Notes: generated by a model from the sequence alone, not told the origin. DNA of 64,000 nucleotides from CAWCDJ01 sp963836015 (GCA_963836015.1 CAWIIF010000015.1:496001-560000); one strand, 5' to 3'. Counted from the stretch's first letter, positions 16,809 through 25,888 are shown. Translations and numbers: made by a program.

Positions 16809-18673
16809 GACCCGGCAGACCTCCCGTTGACATGGACCAGGTAGAGTTGGCCGGACGCGGCGTCGATGCGCTCCATGCGAGCCACTTGGAACGTGTCGAG
16901 CTGGCGGTACCCCTCTTCGTCCGTCAGGACCAGGACGCTGCCCTTCCGCAGCAGCGTTTCCACCGGACCTTGCAGCGAAGTTCGATCTCCTCCGCCGGCC
17001 GCCAGCAGCTCGTCAATCTCCCCTGGGGACGTGCCCGACTCCGCCCGCAGTGCCGTATCGGCGGCGGCTACGGTCCTGACGCGATTGAAGCGGATGAGAT
17101 TCGCGACCAGCTTACGCCCTCGCTCCCCGTCGATCGCTGCCTGCATCGATCCCGACACGTCGATCAGCAGGATCGGCGCCTCGTCCGGCCGGGCCAGTTG
17201 CAGGATCTCGGCCGAGTCGAACGGGTCCGGCTCTCCGATCACCTTTCGCACGACTTTCGAGAACTGAGCAAGCGGGCCCTCGCCTTCCGGATTCACGAAT
17301 CCCAGAGCGGAGCAGCGCTCGCGGCGAGACTCCTGGACTGCCTTCTCCACGTTGGCACCCACCGGGCCGTAGTTGGCCAGCACCACGTATGCCGTTCCGA
17401 GCGCCGCCGTGTAGTCGTTGAGCGCTTCTGAGAAATTCTGTGTCGAAGAGCGCTTGTAGTGCTTGCATTCCACGGCTAGGCGGCACGTTCCGCTGGTTTC
17501 CCAGACCGAGTAGTCCGGCTGCACGCCGCCGGTTCTGCCGTGCCCCTTCAGTAGGTCTGCGTCAGCGGCCGTCCGCTTCTCCGAAAAGATGTCCATCGGC
17601 GGATCGGTCGAGAGGATGGTGGCCATCCGTGTTTCGCGAAACGCAAACTCGATCCTGCCGTTCTCGTGGTGCAGGGCAATCTGGTGCCCCTTCAGGGATT
17701 TCAGAATGCGGGTCAGGATCCAGGCGCTGTATAGCTCGTAGCGGCGCTTCCAAACCGGCAGCGAGAGGATTTCTTCGAGGTCCTGGATGCTGATGTCGAT
17801 TCGCGCAATTCGTCTGGGGACCTTTTCGAATTGCCGGCGCAGCGCGTCCTCGATGTCCGACTGCATGTCGGGTGGAGCCTCCGCCCAGGCAGCCAGGTCC
17901 AGCACTCGCCCTTTCATCCACTGGTCGCTCTCGAGCTGCCACAGCCCGCGCGTGCTCCAGAAATCGCCTTCGCTTTCCAGATCCGCGCTCCAGTGGCCCA
18001 GCCGCTCCAGCACTTCTCGCGACCGGGTGAGCGCCAGGATCGTTGTGTGGATCTCGACGAGGATCGCGGCCACATCGCCCACCGGCCCATCGGTCCGAAG
18101 CAGACGGTACACGTTTGCCGGTAACGCCGGGAGGTAGTTCCCTGCCTCATAAGCCTGCCGCCAGGCGGCCAGATCGGGTTCGACCTGACGCGGCTCCGGC
18201 TGGGAATACCAGGCTTGGCCGCGGGCATCTTCGTGCCTCTTGCCCAACGGCCAGAAGTGTTTTTGAATCGCCCACAGCCCGTCACGATCGAGCGCCGGGA
18301 CCTTCCGCCGGTCTTTTCGCCGGGCGGTGGCTTTTTCGATCCACTTTCGGAAGTGATCGAGATTCACCTCCAGCCGCTCTGCGCCGTCGCCCAAGAGCAG
18401 GACCCACTCTTCAGGTCCCTCGGTGGCTCGGGCAGCCTCGAAATACTCCAGCAGGTCGGTCATCATTCCGATAAACGGACTGAGGACGCCAAACAAGGCG
18501 TTGAGAAAGCCCTCCATGCTGGCGGCTTCGAGGGCATCGTCGAGCGATGGCGCGTGTGCATCCAGCCGGCCCTTCAGCATCTGAACCAGGGCCACGTCGC
18601 GGCCATCGGGCTCGATTCCGCCCTCATCGCGAAGATATCGCCAGGCGTTCAGGGCCGTGCGATGGGGTTGCAT
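16805..18673 (-). CDS. PD-(D/E)XK nuclease-like / VWA-domain fusion protein
   Basis: The 622-residue protein has an N-terminal helical half (1-310) of unknown type, with no signal peptide. Residues about 310-460 look like a PD-(D/E)XK nuclease fold: a leading helix with Glu313 (RRYELYSAWILTRIL), strand residues Pro386-Asp387 (GVQPDYSVW), and Glu402-Cys-Lys404 in LAVECKHYKRS, followed by helices. Residues about 498-615 form a VWA domain with a full MIDAS: DVSGS at 505-509, Thr565 in GGDRTSLQG and Asp585 in VLTDEEG. It overlaps and precedes the AlkX-type glycosylase gene. A DNA-processing or defence role is inferred; I do not recognise a named family for the whole. Confidence 0.75.
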   Translation of the reverse strand: MQPHRTALNAWRYLRDEGGIEPDGRDVALVQMLKGRLDAHAPSLDDALEAASMEGFLNALFGVLSPFIGMMTDLLEYFEAARATEGPEEWVLLLGDGAERLEVNLDHFRKWIEKATARRKDRRKVPALDRDGLWAIQKHFWPLGKRHEDARGQAWYSQPEPRQVEPDLAAWRQAYEAGNYLPALPANVYRLLRTDGPVGDVAAILVEIHTTILALTRSREVLERLGHWSADLESEGDFWSTRGLWQLESDQWMKGRVLDLAAWAEAPPDMQSDIEDALRRQFEKVPRRIARIDISIQDLEEILSLPVWKRRYELYSAWILTRILKSLKGHQIALHHENGRIEFAFRETRMATILSTDPPMDIFSEKRTAADADLLKGHGRTGGVQPDYSVWETSGTCRLAVECKHYKRSSTQNFSEALNDYTAALGTAYVVLANYGPVGANVEKAVQESRRERCSALGFVNPEGEGPLAQFSKVVRKVIGEPDPFDSAEILQLARPDEAPILLIDVSGSMQAAIDGERGRKLVANLIRFNRVRTVAAADTALRAESGTSPGEIDELLAAGGGDRTSLQGPVETLLRKGSVLVLTDEEGYRQLDTFQVARMERIDAASGQLYLVHVNGRSAGS

Positions 18674-18697
18674 AGTCGCTCTATTGTACGGCGGTCT

Positions 18698-19894
18698 TCA
18701 GGCCCGCACCAGCTTGTACACCGTGATCTCCGGCGGCGCGCCAATACGGATCGGCACGAAGATCGTCCCGATCCCGCGGTTCACATAAAGCTGCCCGCCG
18801 GGCTTTTGAAACAACCCCGCCACGTAGGGCGTCACCAGCCGGCTGGGCGCCAGTTCCGGGCTGATGAATTCGAGCGCCGCCTGCCCTCCGTGGGTATGGC
18901 CCGCCATGCTCAGGTCGATGCCCATCCCGGCCGCCCGGTCGAACGTGTCGGGGTTGTGGCTCAGAAGAATGTTGACCTGGTCCCGCGAGATGAGCCCTTC
19001 GATATTCCCCAGCAGGTGCGGCACCGGCGGCGACGGGCCGAAGCGGCGCTCGCTCTGAAAATCCACGCCGATCAGGTTGAACGACTCCCCCTGGCTGGTG
19101 ATCGGTACACTCTCGCCGCGCAAAATCCGGATTCCGGCCTGGCGGAACAGCGCGCTGATCGAATCTTCCACCCCGGCCCACGCGTCGTGGTTACCCAGGC
19201 AGCCATACACGCCATACGGCGCGCGCACGCCCGAAAGCGCCTCCACCGCTGCCTGCTGCGTGTTCGGGTCGAAGGTGACGTAGTCTCCGGTCAGCACGAT
19301 CAGGTCTGGCTTCAGGGCGTTGGCGATCGCGACGTATTTGCGGATCTCGTCCGCCGGCATGAACGGCCCGATGTGGATGTCCGATAACTGCGCGATGCGG
19401 AATCCGTCGAACGACTTCGGCAGGCGCGGCAGACGCACCGGCTGCTCGGTGGTCTCCAGGTTCAACCGGCCGTAAAACAGCCCGTAGGCTCCGGCGACGA
19501 AGGGAGCCGCTACCGCGACCGAAGCGGTCTGCTCCAGAAAGTGCCGCCGCTCCGGCATTTTCGGGCCTTCGGAGCGAACCCGCCACTTTCCCAGCATCCG
19601 CAGCGGCGCCACTAGAATCGCCACCGCAAAACCCACCATCGACGCCGCCATCCACACCAGAAACGGTGCGGCAAACAGCGCCTGCTCCGCCGTCAGGTGG
19701 ACAGGCGTAGGCCGCCGCCCGAAGGAGTCCATGTTGTAGAACAGCAGGCGCAGATAAACGGCCAGCGCGACGACGAAGGCTGCCAGCCGTTTGCCGCGGG
19801 CGGGAATCAGACGCTCCAATGCGACGTAGCCGCGTCCCGCCCAATACAACTGGCTTACTGCAAAGAACAGGAGAATCGTTCCGAATACAGACAT
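18698..19894 (-). CDS. Membrane-anchored metallophosphoesterase (YkuE-like)
   Basis: The 398-residue protein has an N-terminal membrane section of three to four helices (about 1-95), a second hydrophobic segment resembling a twin-arginine-like region (MPERRHFLEQTASVAVAAPF), and a calcineurin-like phosphoesterase domain (about 160-390). The metal-binding motifs are all present: SDIHIGP, LTGDYV, LGNHD, LSHNPD and AGHTHGGQ. Relatives include YkuE and LpxH-like enzymes that act on envelope lipids, but the substrate cannot be told. The catalytic domain should face the periplasm. Its neighbours are the VWA/glycosylase pair and an NCS1-type permease, and nothing in them identifies a pathway. Confidence 0.9.
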   Translation of the reverse strand: MSVFGTILLFFAVSQLYWAGRGYVALERLIPARGKRLAAFVVALAVYLRLLFYNMDSFGRRPTPVHLTAEQALFAAPFLVWMAASMVGFAVAILVAPLRMLGKWRVRSEGPKMPERRHFLEQTASVAVAAPFVAGAYGLFYGRLNLETTEQPVRLPRLPKSFDGFRIAQLSDIHIGPFMPADEIRKYVAIANALKPDLIVLTGDYVTFDPNTQQAAVEALSGVRAPYGVYGCLGNHDAWAGVEDSISALFRQAGIRILRGESVPITSQGESFNLIGVDFQSERRFGPSPPVPHLLGNIEGLISRDQVNILLSHNPDTFDRAAGMGIDLSMAGHTHGGQAALEFISPELAPSRLVTPYVAGLFQKPGGQLYVNRGIGTIFVPIRIGAPPEITVYKLVRA

Positions 19895-19908
19895 CCCTAA
19901 GGGCTAGT

Positions 19909-21240
19909 TTACGCTCCGGCGGCCTTGGGCATCTGTACCACCTTCGGCTGCAGCCCCGCCTTGGCTAGGGCGGCGTACACCACGAACCCCGTGATGAAGC
20001 TGTAGAGCACGGCCGGCTGCGTGTACGGCTTGATGTCCGGCGAAATCGGCAGGAACGGCAGAATCCCTACGATGAAGCCCACCAGCCACGCGCCGTAGCC
20101 CGCGATGTTCACGCCCTGGCGCGGTCCTGCCCAGCGCCTGCCGGAAAGCAGGTAGTCCGCCGCCATGGCGCCGCAGATCGGTCCGAATGACGCACCCACG
20201 ATGTTGAAGAACCCGATCAGGTTGGCCGCTACTCCGGTCACCGCCAGGATGATGCCGATCACCGCGCCCGTCATGGTGGAAGCCACGCGCGGCACGCTCG
20301 GGATCATCGTGTTGAAGCTGTTCCCCGCGATGAAGGCGCAGAAACAGGTGGGCGGCACCGAGGCCACCGCGAACAGCAGGAACATCACCGAACCGATCGG
20401 CCCGCCGATGCCCTGGATCACGTCCGCGTAGTCCCAGCCCAGGCCCGGATTCGTGCCGTGCGCGCCGGCTACTGCGATCAGCGGCAGCCCCGCGGCAATC
20501 AGCGCGGCCAGCGAGATCCCCACCAGCCCGCCCCATTTGACGTCTTTCTCATCGCGCGAGTTGATCCCGAAATCCGCGCCCGCCGCTCCCGCCGTGGCGA
20601 AGAATCCGATCACGATGGCCAGCATGCTGCTGAACGCCAGGTACGAATTCTCCTGTCCCGCCGGAACCTTGTAGCTGCTCACCCCGCCCGCGGTCTGGAA
20701 CACCACGACGAGCAGCATCAGCAGCGGGATGAAGTTGAGAAAGGTCGCGATCTTCGCGACGTACTGGATGCCCTTGGCTCCCACGAAGGAAAGCGTCAGT
20801 CCCCAGATCGCGCCGGTGACGATGAACGGCACGCTGCCCGGACCCGAGGTGACGCCCACGGCTTTGAGGATAAAATCGCTGGCCACGAAGGTCGCCACCG
20901 CGAACCACCCGATTTGCAGCAGCCCCATCAGAATGCCAGGCATGATGTAGCCGCCCGCCGTCCCGAACGTCGAGCTGCCCACCACGTAGAGCGGATACCC
21001 GGTCTGCATCCCCAGCATCGCCGGGACCCGGTAGTAAAGGAAGTAGCAGAGCAGCCCCGCAATCAGCAGGGCCGCCAGGCACAGGCCCAGTCCGCCATGC
21101 TGCAAGGTGTCCGCCGACATGGATTTATAAAATGCCACCCACAGAAAAATGCCCGCGTAGCTCGGCGCGGTATTGGCATACCACGGACCGCGGTTCCCTT
21201 TCGGGTTGGGTACCGCCTTGGAAAGATAATCTGGCAACAT
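19909..21240 (-). CDS. NCS1-type cytosine/purine permease
   Basis: The 443-residue protein has about twelve membrane segments and matches the nucleobase:cation symporter-1 family (CodB-like). Recognisable segments are NTAPSYAGIFLWVAFY at the N terminus, MLGMQTGYPLYVVGSSTFGT, MPGILMGLLQIGWFAVATFV, and SFVGAKGIQYVAKIATFLNF. These proteins import cytosine, purines, hydantoins or related compounds with a cation. No deaminase or catabolic gene adjoins it, so the substrate is open. The start codon region overlaps a divergent open frame by two bases, but the neighbouring transporter more likely begins downstream at 21389. Confidence 0.88.
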   Translation of the reverse strand: MLPDYLSKAVPNPKGNRGPWYANTAPSYAGIFLWVAFYKSMSADTLQHGGLGLCLAALLIAGLLCYFLYYRVPAMLGMQTGYPLYVVGSSTFGTAGGYIMPGILMGLLQIGWFAVATFVASDFILKAVGVTSGPGSVPFIVTGAIWGLTLSFVGAKGIQYVAKIATFLNFIPLLMLLVVVFQTAGGVSSYKVPAGQENSYLAFSSMLAIVIGFFATAGAAGADFGINSRDEKDVKWGGLVGISLAALIAAGLPLIAVAGAHGTNPGLGWDYADVIQGIGGPIGSVMFLLFAVASVPPTCFCAFIAGNSFNTMIPSVPRVASTMTGAVIGIILAVTGVAANLIGFFNIVGASFGPICGAMAADYLLSGRRWAGPRQGVNIAGYGAWLVGFIVGILPFLPISPDIKPYTQPAVLYSFITGFVVYAALAKAGLQPKVVQMPKAAGA

Positions 21241-21388
21241 GGCCTCTCCTTATCGGATTCGAAGCTGTACGAAGCGGCCAGTATACTACACGGCAGTTCA
21301 CAACTCCCGGCTCTTGAAGCTGCTACAATCCAATCTTCGAGTACTCGCGCCGGAGGGTTCCAAAGGACCAGCCGCCCCTAATACCACT

Positions 21389-22594
21389 GTGATTCGCAGG
21401 GTCTTCAAAGCGTTCCAATATCGCGACTTCCGCCTGATGTGGTTCGGGGCCTGCGCTTCCAGCACCGGAACCTGGATGCAGATCGTGGCGCAGAGCTGGC
21501 TGGTCTACGAGCTCAGCAACTCGGCCTTCCTGCTCGGTCTCGATACATTCCTCGGCGGCATTCCGATTTTCCTGTTCTCGCTGTTCGGCGGTGTGGTGGC
21601 CGACCGTTTCGAGCGGCGCCGCGTGCTGCTTGCCTCCCAGTGGACTCAGATGGGCACCGCGTTCATTCTGACTGCCCTGGTGGCCTTCCACGTGGTGCAC
21701 GTCTGGCATATCCTCTGCCTCTCCTTCGTCACCGGCTTCGCCCAGGCGTTCGGCGGCCCCGCCTACCAGGCGCTCATCCCCACCCTGGTCGATAAAGAGG
21801 ATATGCCGAATGCCATCGCGTTGAACTCCATCCAATTCAACGTCGCAACCGTCATCGGCCCCACCCTGGGGGGGCTGGCGCTGGTCAAGCTGGGGGACGC
21901 CTGGTGCTTCTTCCTCAACGGACTTTCGTTCTTCGCCCCGATCGTCTCGTTGTTAATGTTGCGCATCCGGTTCATCCCTCTGCCCACTACCGAGAGCATC
22001 CTCACCAGCATGAAGGAAGGCTTCCGCTTCATCCGCAAGCAAGGAGCCATGGAAGCCCTGATGGTGCTGGCATTCTGCATGACGCTGCTGGGCACGCCCG
22101 TGCGCACCTTCCTGATCGTCTTCGCCAAGGACATTTTCCACAAAGGCCCCGAAACTTTCACCACTTTTCTTTCTGTGATGGGGATCGGCTCGGTATGCGG
22201 GGCGCTGATCGTGGCCTGGATGGGCAACGTAAGAAACAAAGGGCGGGTAGCTCTCACTATGTTGATATGCCTAGGCGCCGGAATTGCGGGATTCTCGCTT
22301 TCGACCTCGCTCGTGGCGAGCTACGTCCTTCTGTTCTTTTCGGGAGCCGCGATGATCGGGGTCTTTACGATGGTGAATTCCCTGGTGCAGTTGATCGTGA
22401 CCAACGAGATGCGCGGGCGCGTCATGAGCGCGTACAACTTCGCCTTCCGCGGCGGCATGCCAATGGGAAACCTGTTGACCGGCTGGCTCGTCCCCCTATT
22501 TACCGCCCCGTTGGTGTTGGCGGTTAACGGACTGGTGCTGGTCGCCCTGGCGCTGTACTTTCTGCTGGTGCACCGGCGGGTGGCGGCGCTTTGA
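21389..22594 (+). CDS. MFS transporter, EntS-like exporter family
   Basis: This major facilitator protein has about twelve helices. Marks are FRLMWFGACASSTGTWMQIV in helix 1, the loop motif GGVVADRFERRRVLLASQW after helix 2, FGGPAYQALIPTLV, and NAIALNSIQFNVATVIGPTL in helix 5. These resemble EntS and other exporters of the DHA3 group, which extrude siderophores or drugs. I favour the GTG at 21389 (VIRRVFKAFQYRDF), because family members begin close to this sequence. An in-frame ATG at 21239 adds 50 unconserved-looking residues and would overlap the divergent permease start. The substrate is unknown. Confidence 0.85.
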   Translation: MIRRVFKAFQYRDFRLMWFGACASSTGTWMQIVAQSWLVYELSNSAFLLGLDTFLGGIPIFLFSLFGGVVADRFERRRVLLASQWTQMGTAFILTALVAFHVVHVWHILCLSFVTGFAQAFGGPAYQALIPTLVDKEDMPNAIALNSIQFNVATVIGPTLGGLALVKLGDAWCFFLNGLSFFAPIVSLLMLRIRFIPLPTTESILTSMKEGFRFIRKQGAMEALMVLAFCMTLLGTPVRTFLIVFAKDIFHKGPETFTTFLSVMGIGSVCGALIVAWMGNVRNKGRVALTMLICLGAGIAGFSLSTSLVASYVLLFFSGAAMIGVFTMVNSLVQLIVTNEMRGRVMSAYNFAFRGGMPMGNLLTGWLVPLFTAPLVLAVNGLVLVALALYFLLVHRRVAAL

Positions 22595-22607
22595 GCGATA
22601 GACAATC

Positions 22608-23282
22608 ATGATGACGATGGCACTAGTGGCTGCCGGCCTTCTCCTGGCCGGACCTTCGGGGCTGGAGACGGCCCGCGACCGGCAGGACAGCGCGGCTCTC
22701 TCCGCCAAGGCTTCCGAATCGATGGCGGCCGCGGCGAAGGCGCCGGACGATGCGGCGGCACAGTACCGCGCCGCCTTGGCGTGCTCCTATTTCGCCGAGG
22801 TCACCACCGAACTGCACGACCGCAAACAGGCCCGCCGCATTGCCGAACAGGGAATCAAGGCCGCCGAACGTGCGGTCGCTCTGAAGTCCGATAACGCCGA
22901 GTATTACCGAGTCCTGGGGACGCTCTACGGACAGGCCATTACTGATATGATGAGCGGGCTCAGCTATGGCCCCAAGGCCCGCGACGCGGTCGATAAGGCG
23001 GTCGAGCTGGCGCCGAAATCGGCGGCCATGTACGTCGCCCGGGGGGTCGGCAACTACTATCTGCCGGCGGTCATGGGAGGCGGCCCCGACAAGGCCATCG
23101 CTGATTTCCGCAAAGCCATCGCGCTCGATCCGCGCGATTCCGAGGCCTACCTCTGGCTGGGCGTCGCCCTGCGCAAGGAGAACAAGGACGCCGACGCGCG
23201 CCAGGCCTTCCAACAATCGCTACAGTTGAATCCAGACCGCATGTGGGCCAAACAGCAATTGGAGAAGACGCCGGCCAAATGA
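22608..23282 (+). CDS. TPR-repeat protein, probably exported
   Basis: The 224-residue protein begins with a short hydrophobic stretch (MMTMALVAAGLLLAG), then has several tetratricopeptide-like helix pairs. These include the region around AERAVALKSDNAEYYRVLG, AVDKAVELAPKSAAMYVARG, AIADFRKAIALDPRDSEAYL and ARQAFQQSLQLNPDRMWAK. TPRs scaffold protein-protein contacts. The gene starts 13 bases after the MFS gene, and its stop overlaps the start of the following membrane-protein gene (ATGA, 23279-23282), so the last two are coupled. No enzymatic domain is present. Confidence 0.82.
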   Translation: MMTMALVAAGLLLAGPSGLETARDRQDSAALSAKASESMAAAAKAPDDAAAQYRAALACSYFAEVTTELHDRKQARRIAEQGIKAAERAVALKSDNAEYYRVLGTLYGQAITDMMSGLSYGPKARDAVDKAVELAPKSAAMYVARGVGNYYLPAVMGGGPDKAIADFRKAIALDPRDSEAYLWLGVALRKENKDADARQAFQQSLQLNPDRMWAKQQLEKTPAK

Positions 23283-24847
23283 ACCGGCTGACCCTCGGGG
23301 CCGCGATCGCCGCACTTGCGCTCCTGACTTTTTTCCAGTTTCCCGGACATACCTGGCTTCAGCAGGATACCCAGATTTATCTGCCGCTCCTCGAGCATCG
23401 CGCGGATCCGACGCTCTTTCACAACGAGATTCTGGTGCAGAATCCGGCCGCGGCGTTCACCGTGTACGATGACATCGCGCTGGCCCTGTACCGCGTCACC
23501 GGCCTGGGATTCCGCGAACTGCTTCAGGGCCTGCAGATCGTCACCCGCGCACTGGGTATCTGGGGCTTGTACCTCATGGCGGAATCCCTGGGATTCGCGA
23601 TGGGGCCCTCCCTGCTGGTAGCGGCCATCGTCTCGTTGGGCGCGACCATCAACGGACCCCAGGTGCTCTCCATCGAATATGAGCCTACCCCGCGCGCCCT
23701 GGCTCTTCCGTTGGTGTTCCTCGCCATGGGACTCACCGCGCGGCGCCGCTACTGGGCGGCCGCGGGGGTCTCGGTTGCAGCCCTCCTGCTGCATCCACCG
23801 ACGGCCGTTCCTTTCTGGCTGGCGCTCGTCATCGTCCTGGTCGCGCATCGCCAGTACAAAGTCCTTCTGCCGCTTGCCGGGGGAGCCGCCGCGCTGGTCC
23901 TTCTGGCCCATGTCAAAGGAGCCGGCCCCGTCGACTTCTTCGGCCGTATGACTCCGTTCGACGCGATGCTCCAGCTCAAGCGCGCGTCCTATGTCTGGAT
24001 TTCCACCTGGCCGCTTCGCACCGTGCTGCACTACGTCATCTGTTTCGGCCTGGTCCTTGGAGCGTTGATCCGGCTGCACGGCGAGCTCGAGTTCGACCTG
24101 AAGGTTCTGCTGGTGGTTCTGCCGGTGCTCGGCATCGCCAGCATGCCGGCTTCGTGGTTTCTGCTGGAGTACCTGGGGCGGAATCTCATGCCGCAGTTTC
24201 AGCCCATGCGCAGCCTTCTGTTTGTCGTTCTAGCCATGCAATTTCTCTCGGCGGCCGCCGGCGTGAAAGCTATGGCGGGAAAGCGGCCCATCGAAGCGGC
24301 CGCCTGGTTTGCGCTGGCCTACCTGATTCCCTTGCACCCTGTCGTCACGGAGCCGTTCACCATTTCGGCGGTGGCACTGGTGGCGGTCCTGGCCATGGTC
24401 ACGGTCCTGGCGGGGCGGTACGCGCCGGCTGCCGCGGTGGCGGCATATTTCGCCATTCCCATGCTCGGCGGAGTCGTGAACTATCCGCGCCTGCACACTC
24501 CGGAACTGGCGCAACTCTCGGCCTGGGCGCGATCCTCGACCCCGAAAGATGCCGTGTTCCTGTTCCCTGATGCCGGCCGCGGACTGGCGCCGGGCATCTT
24601 CCGCTCCGAGGCCCGGCGGGCCGTCTTCGTGGATTGGAAGGGCGGCGGGCAAGTCAATTACATCCAGGGTTTCGGCGAGCTGTGGTGGTGGCGCTGGGAG
24701 CGCGCCATGACTTCCGGATTCCGCCCGCCCGACATGGCGGAGTACCCTCCGCTGGGAATTGCGTACGTCGTGCTGCGCCCGGCCAACCGCCTGCCGCGCC
24801 CGGCCGCCTTCGAAAACGCCGGATACCTGGCTTACGCCACCCGGTAG
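23279..24847 (+). CDS. Polytopic membrane protein of unknown function
   Basis: The 522-residue protein has ten or more predicted membrane helices and no clear soluble domain. I begin at the ATG 23279, which overlaps the preceding stop; the frame also continues 12 codons upstream. After the first helix there is a periplasmic loop, HTWLQQDTQIYLPLLEHR, with acidic residues. The C-terminal third after the last helix is soluble (LAQLSAWARSSTPKDAVFLF onward). This layout resembles GT-C-type glycosyltransferases or unknown families built like them: an acidic first loop, many helices and a C-terminal soluble part. That is only an architectural analogy, and I cannot assign a function. Confidence 0.75.
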   Translation: MNRLTLGAAIAALALLTFFQFPGHTWLQQDTQIYLPLLEHRADPTLFHNEILVQNPAAAFTVYDDIALALYRVTGLGFRELLQGLQIVTRALGIWGLYLMAESLGFAMGPSLLVAAIVSLGATINGPQVLSIEYEPTPRALALPLVFLAMGLTARRRYWAAAGVSVAALLLHPPTAVPFWLALVIVLVAHRQYKVLLPLAGGAAALVLLAHVKGAGPVDFFGRMTPFDAMLQLKRASYVWISTWPLRTVLHYVICFGLVLGALIRLHGELEFDLKVLLVVLPVLGIASMPASWFLLEYLGRNLMPQFQPMRSLLFVVLAMQFLSAAAGVKAMAGKRPIEAAAWFALAYLIPLHPVVTEPFTISAVALVAVLAMVTVLAGRYAPAAAVAAYFAIPMLGGVVNYPRLHTPELAQLSAWARSSTPKDAVFLFPDAGRGLAPGIFRSEARRAVFVDWKGGGQVNYIQGFGELWWWRWERAMTSGFRPPDMAEYPPLGIAYVVLRPANRLPRPAAFENAGYLAYATR

Positions 24848-24956
24848 CTCCAAGTAATGAATCCCCGCCCGAACGGCGCAATCTCACATTGTGGAGGGCT
24901 GGACTCGCAGGTCGGAGAGTCGTGAGGAAGGGGTGTAGACGACTGGAGGCTAAAAG

Positions 24957-25220
24957 ATGCACTTGATTTGGATGTTGTTCATCGGGTTAATTGTCGGTGC
25001 TCTTGCAAAGCTCATCATGCCAGGGCGCGACCCCGGTGGAATCTTCATAACCATGCTGCTCGGTGTTGCTGGATCGCTGGTGGCCGGCCTTCTCGGCAGG
25101 GCGCTTGGCCTGTACGCGCCGGGTCAAAGTGCAGGAATTATCATGTCGACGCTCGGCGCGATCATACTGCTGGCCATCTATCGTTTGGCTACGCACGGCC
25201 ATCGCCACCGCACGGTCTGA
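24957..25220 (+). CDS. GlsB/YeaQ/YmgE-family small membrane protein
   Basis: The 87-residue protein has three hydrophobic segments and the family's sequence marks: WMLFIGLIVGALAKLIMPGR near the N terminus, then GGIFITMLLGVAGSLVAGLL, and a last helix (GIIMSTLGAIILLAIYRL). Members of this transglycosylase-associated family are small stress-inducible inner-membrane proteins of unclear mechanism. A GGAGG box lies seven bases before the ATG. A strong hairpin follows the stop codon, so it is probably a single-gene transcript. Confidence 0.92.
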   Translation: MHLIWMLFIGLIVGALAKLIMPGRDPGGIFITMLLGVAGSLVAGLLGRALGLYAPGQSAGIIMSTLGAIILLAIYRLATHGHRHRTV

Positions 25221-25240
25221 CCGGAAAGCTTGTGTCTGAC

Positions 25241-25296
25241 CGGCCCGCTCCCTTACGGTCGCGGCTCTGTTCTGCGAGGGAGCGGGCCGCTTTGTT
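25241..25296 (+). terminator. Long hairpin after the GlsB-type gene
   Basis: CGGCCCGCTCCCT at 25241-25253 and AGGGAGCGGGCCG at 25277-25289 form a perfect 13-bp stem. On the plus strand it is followed by CTTTGTT, a weak T-rich tail. The right arm lies inside the C-terminal codons of the convergent DUF4126 gene, so the same DNA serves as a terminator for one gene and coding sequence for the other. Confidence 0.55.
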
Positions 25297-25888
25297 GACC
25301 CCCGAAAAGCGCCCGGACCTCTTCCATCATGCGGCGAGTAGCCCGCACGATTTTCGGCATCAGCCAGATCAGCAGGATCAGAAAGATGCCGATGGCCACC
25401 AGGATCACCACGGGGTGAAATGCTGCCAGCGCCGCCATCGCTACCGTAAAAACGTCCTCTCCCAGGCTCAGAAAGATGTTCGAGAAAGGTTCGGGGCTGG
25501 TATTGGCTGCCATCCGCACGCTGGCCTTCGTCCCATGCGAGCCTAGAGCCAGAGTCCCTCCCGCAAGCACCGCGGCTACACGCACGGCCGGATCGAAATC
25601 GGCGAACGCGGAGGCCGCCAGCACCGCGCCGGCCGGGACCCGGATGAACGTATGGATCGCGTCCCAGATCGAATCCACCACCGGAACTTTGTCGGCCAGA
25701 AATTCCATCAGGTAAAGAAATCCCGCCGCGCCGAGCACCCAGCCGTGGCTCACGTAACTCATGTCGCCCGGCAGCTTCACGAGGTGAAATCGCTGCAACA
25801 GGCCGAGGGTCAGCACCGTGGCATAGAGGTTAAAGCCCGAGAGCCACGCGGACCCCATCCCCAGGCCGAGAGTTGTCAACCAGTTCAA
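25253..25888 (-). CDS. DUF4126 membrane protein
   Basis: The 211-residue protein matches the DUF4126 type: GLGMGSAWLSGFNLYATVLT at the N terminus, GDMSYVSHGWVLGAAGFLYL, then FLADKVPVVDSIWDAIHTFI, and a Gly/Ala-rich helical region (GGTLALGSHGTKASVRMAAN). About six membrane helices are visible, with a basic C-terminal tail. The family's function is unknown. Its last codons form one arm of the terminator hairpin of the convergent gene. The metallopeptidase gene lies 15 bases upstream on the same strand, so the two may be cotranscribed. Confidence 0.88.
   Translation of the reverse strand: MNWLTTLGLGMGSAWLSGFNLYATVLTLGLLQRFHLVKLPGDMSYVSHGWVLGAAGFLYLMEFLADKVPVVDSIWDAIHTFIRVPAGAVLAASAFADFDPAVRVAAVLAGGTLALGSHGTKASVRMAANTSPEPFSNIFLSLGEDVFTVAMAALAAFHPVVILVAIGIFLILLIWLMPKIVRATRRMMEEVRALFGGQQSGPLPRRTEPRP

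Noticed and set aside
24848..24956. Gap before the GlsB-type gene searched for a riboswitch or RNA
   Set aside because: No conserved aptamer core or stable stem was recognised; only the ribosome-binding site is clear.
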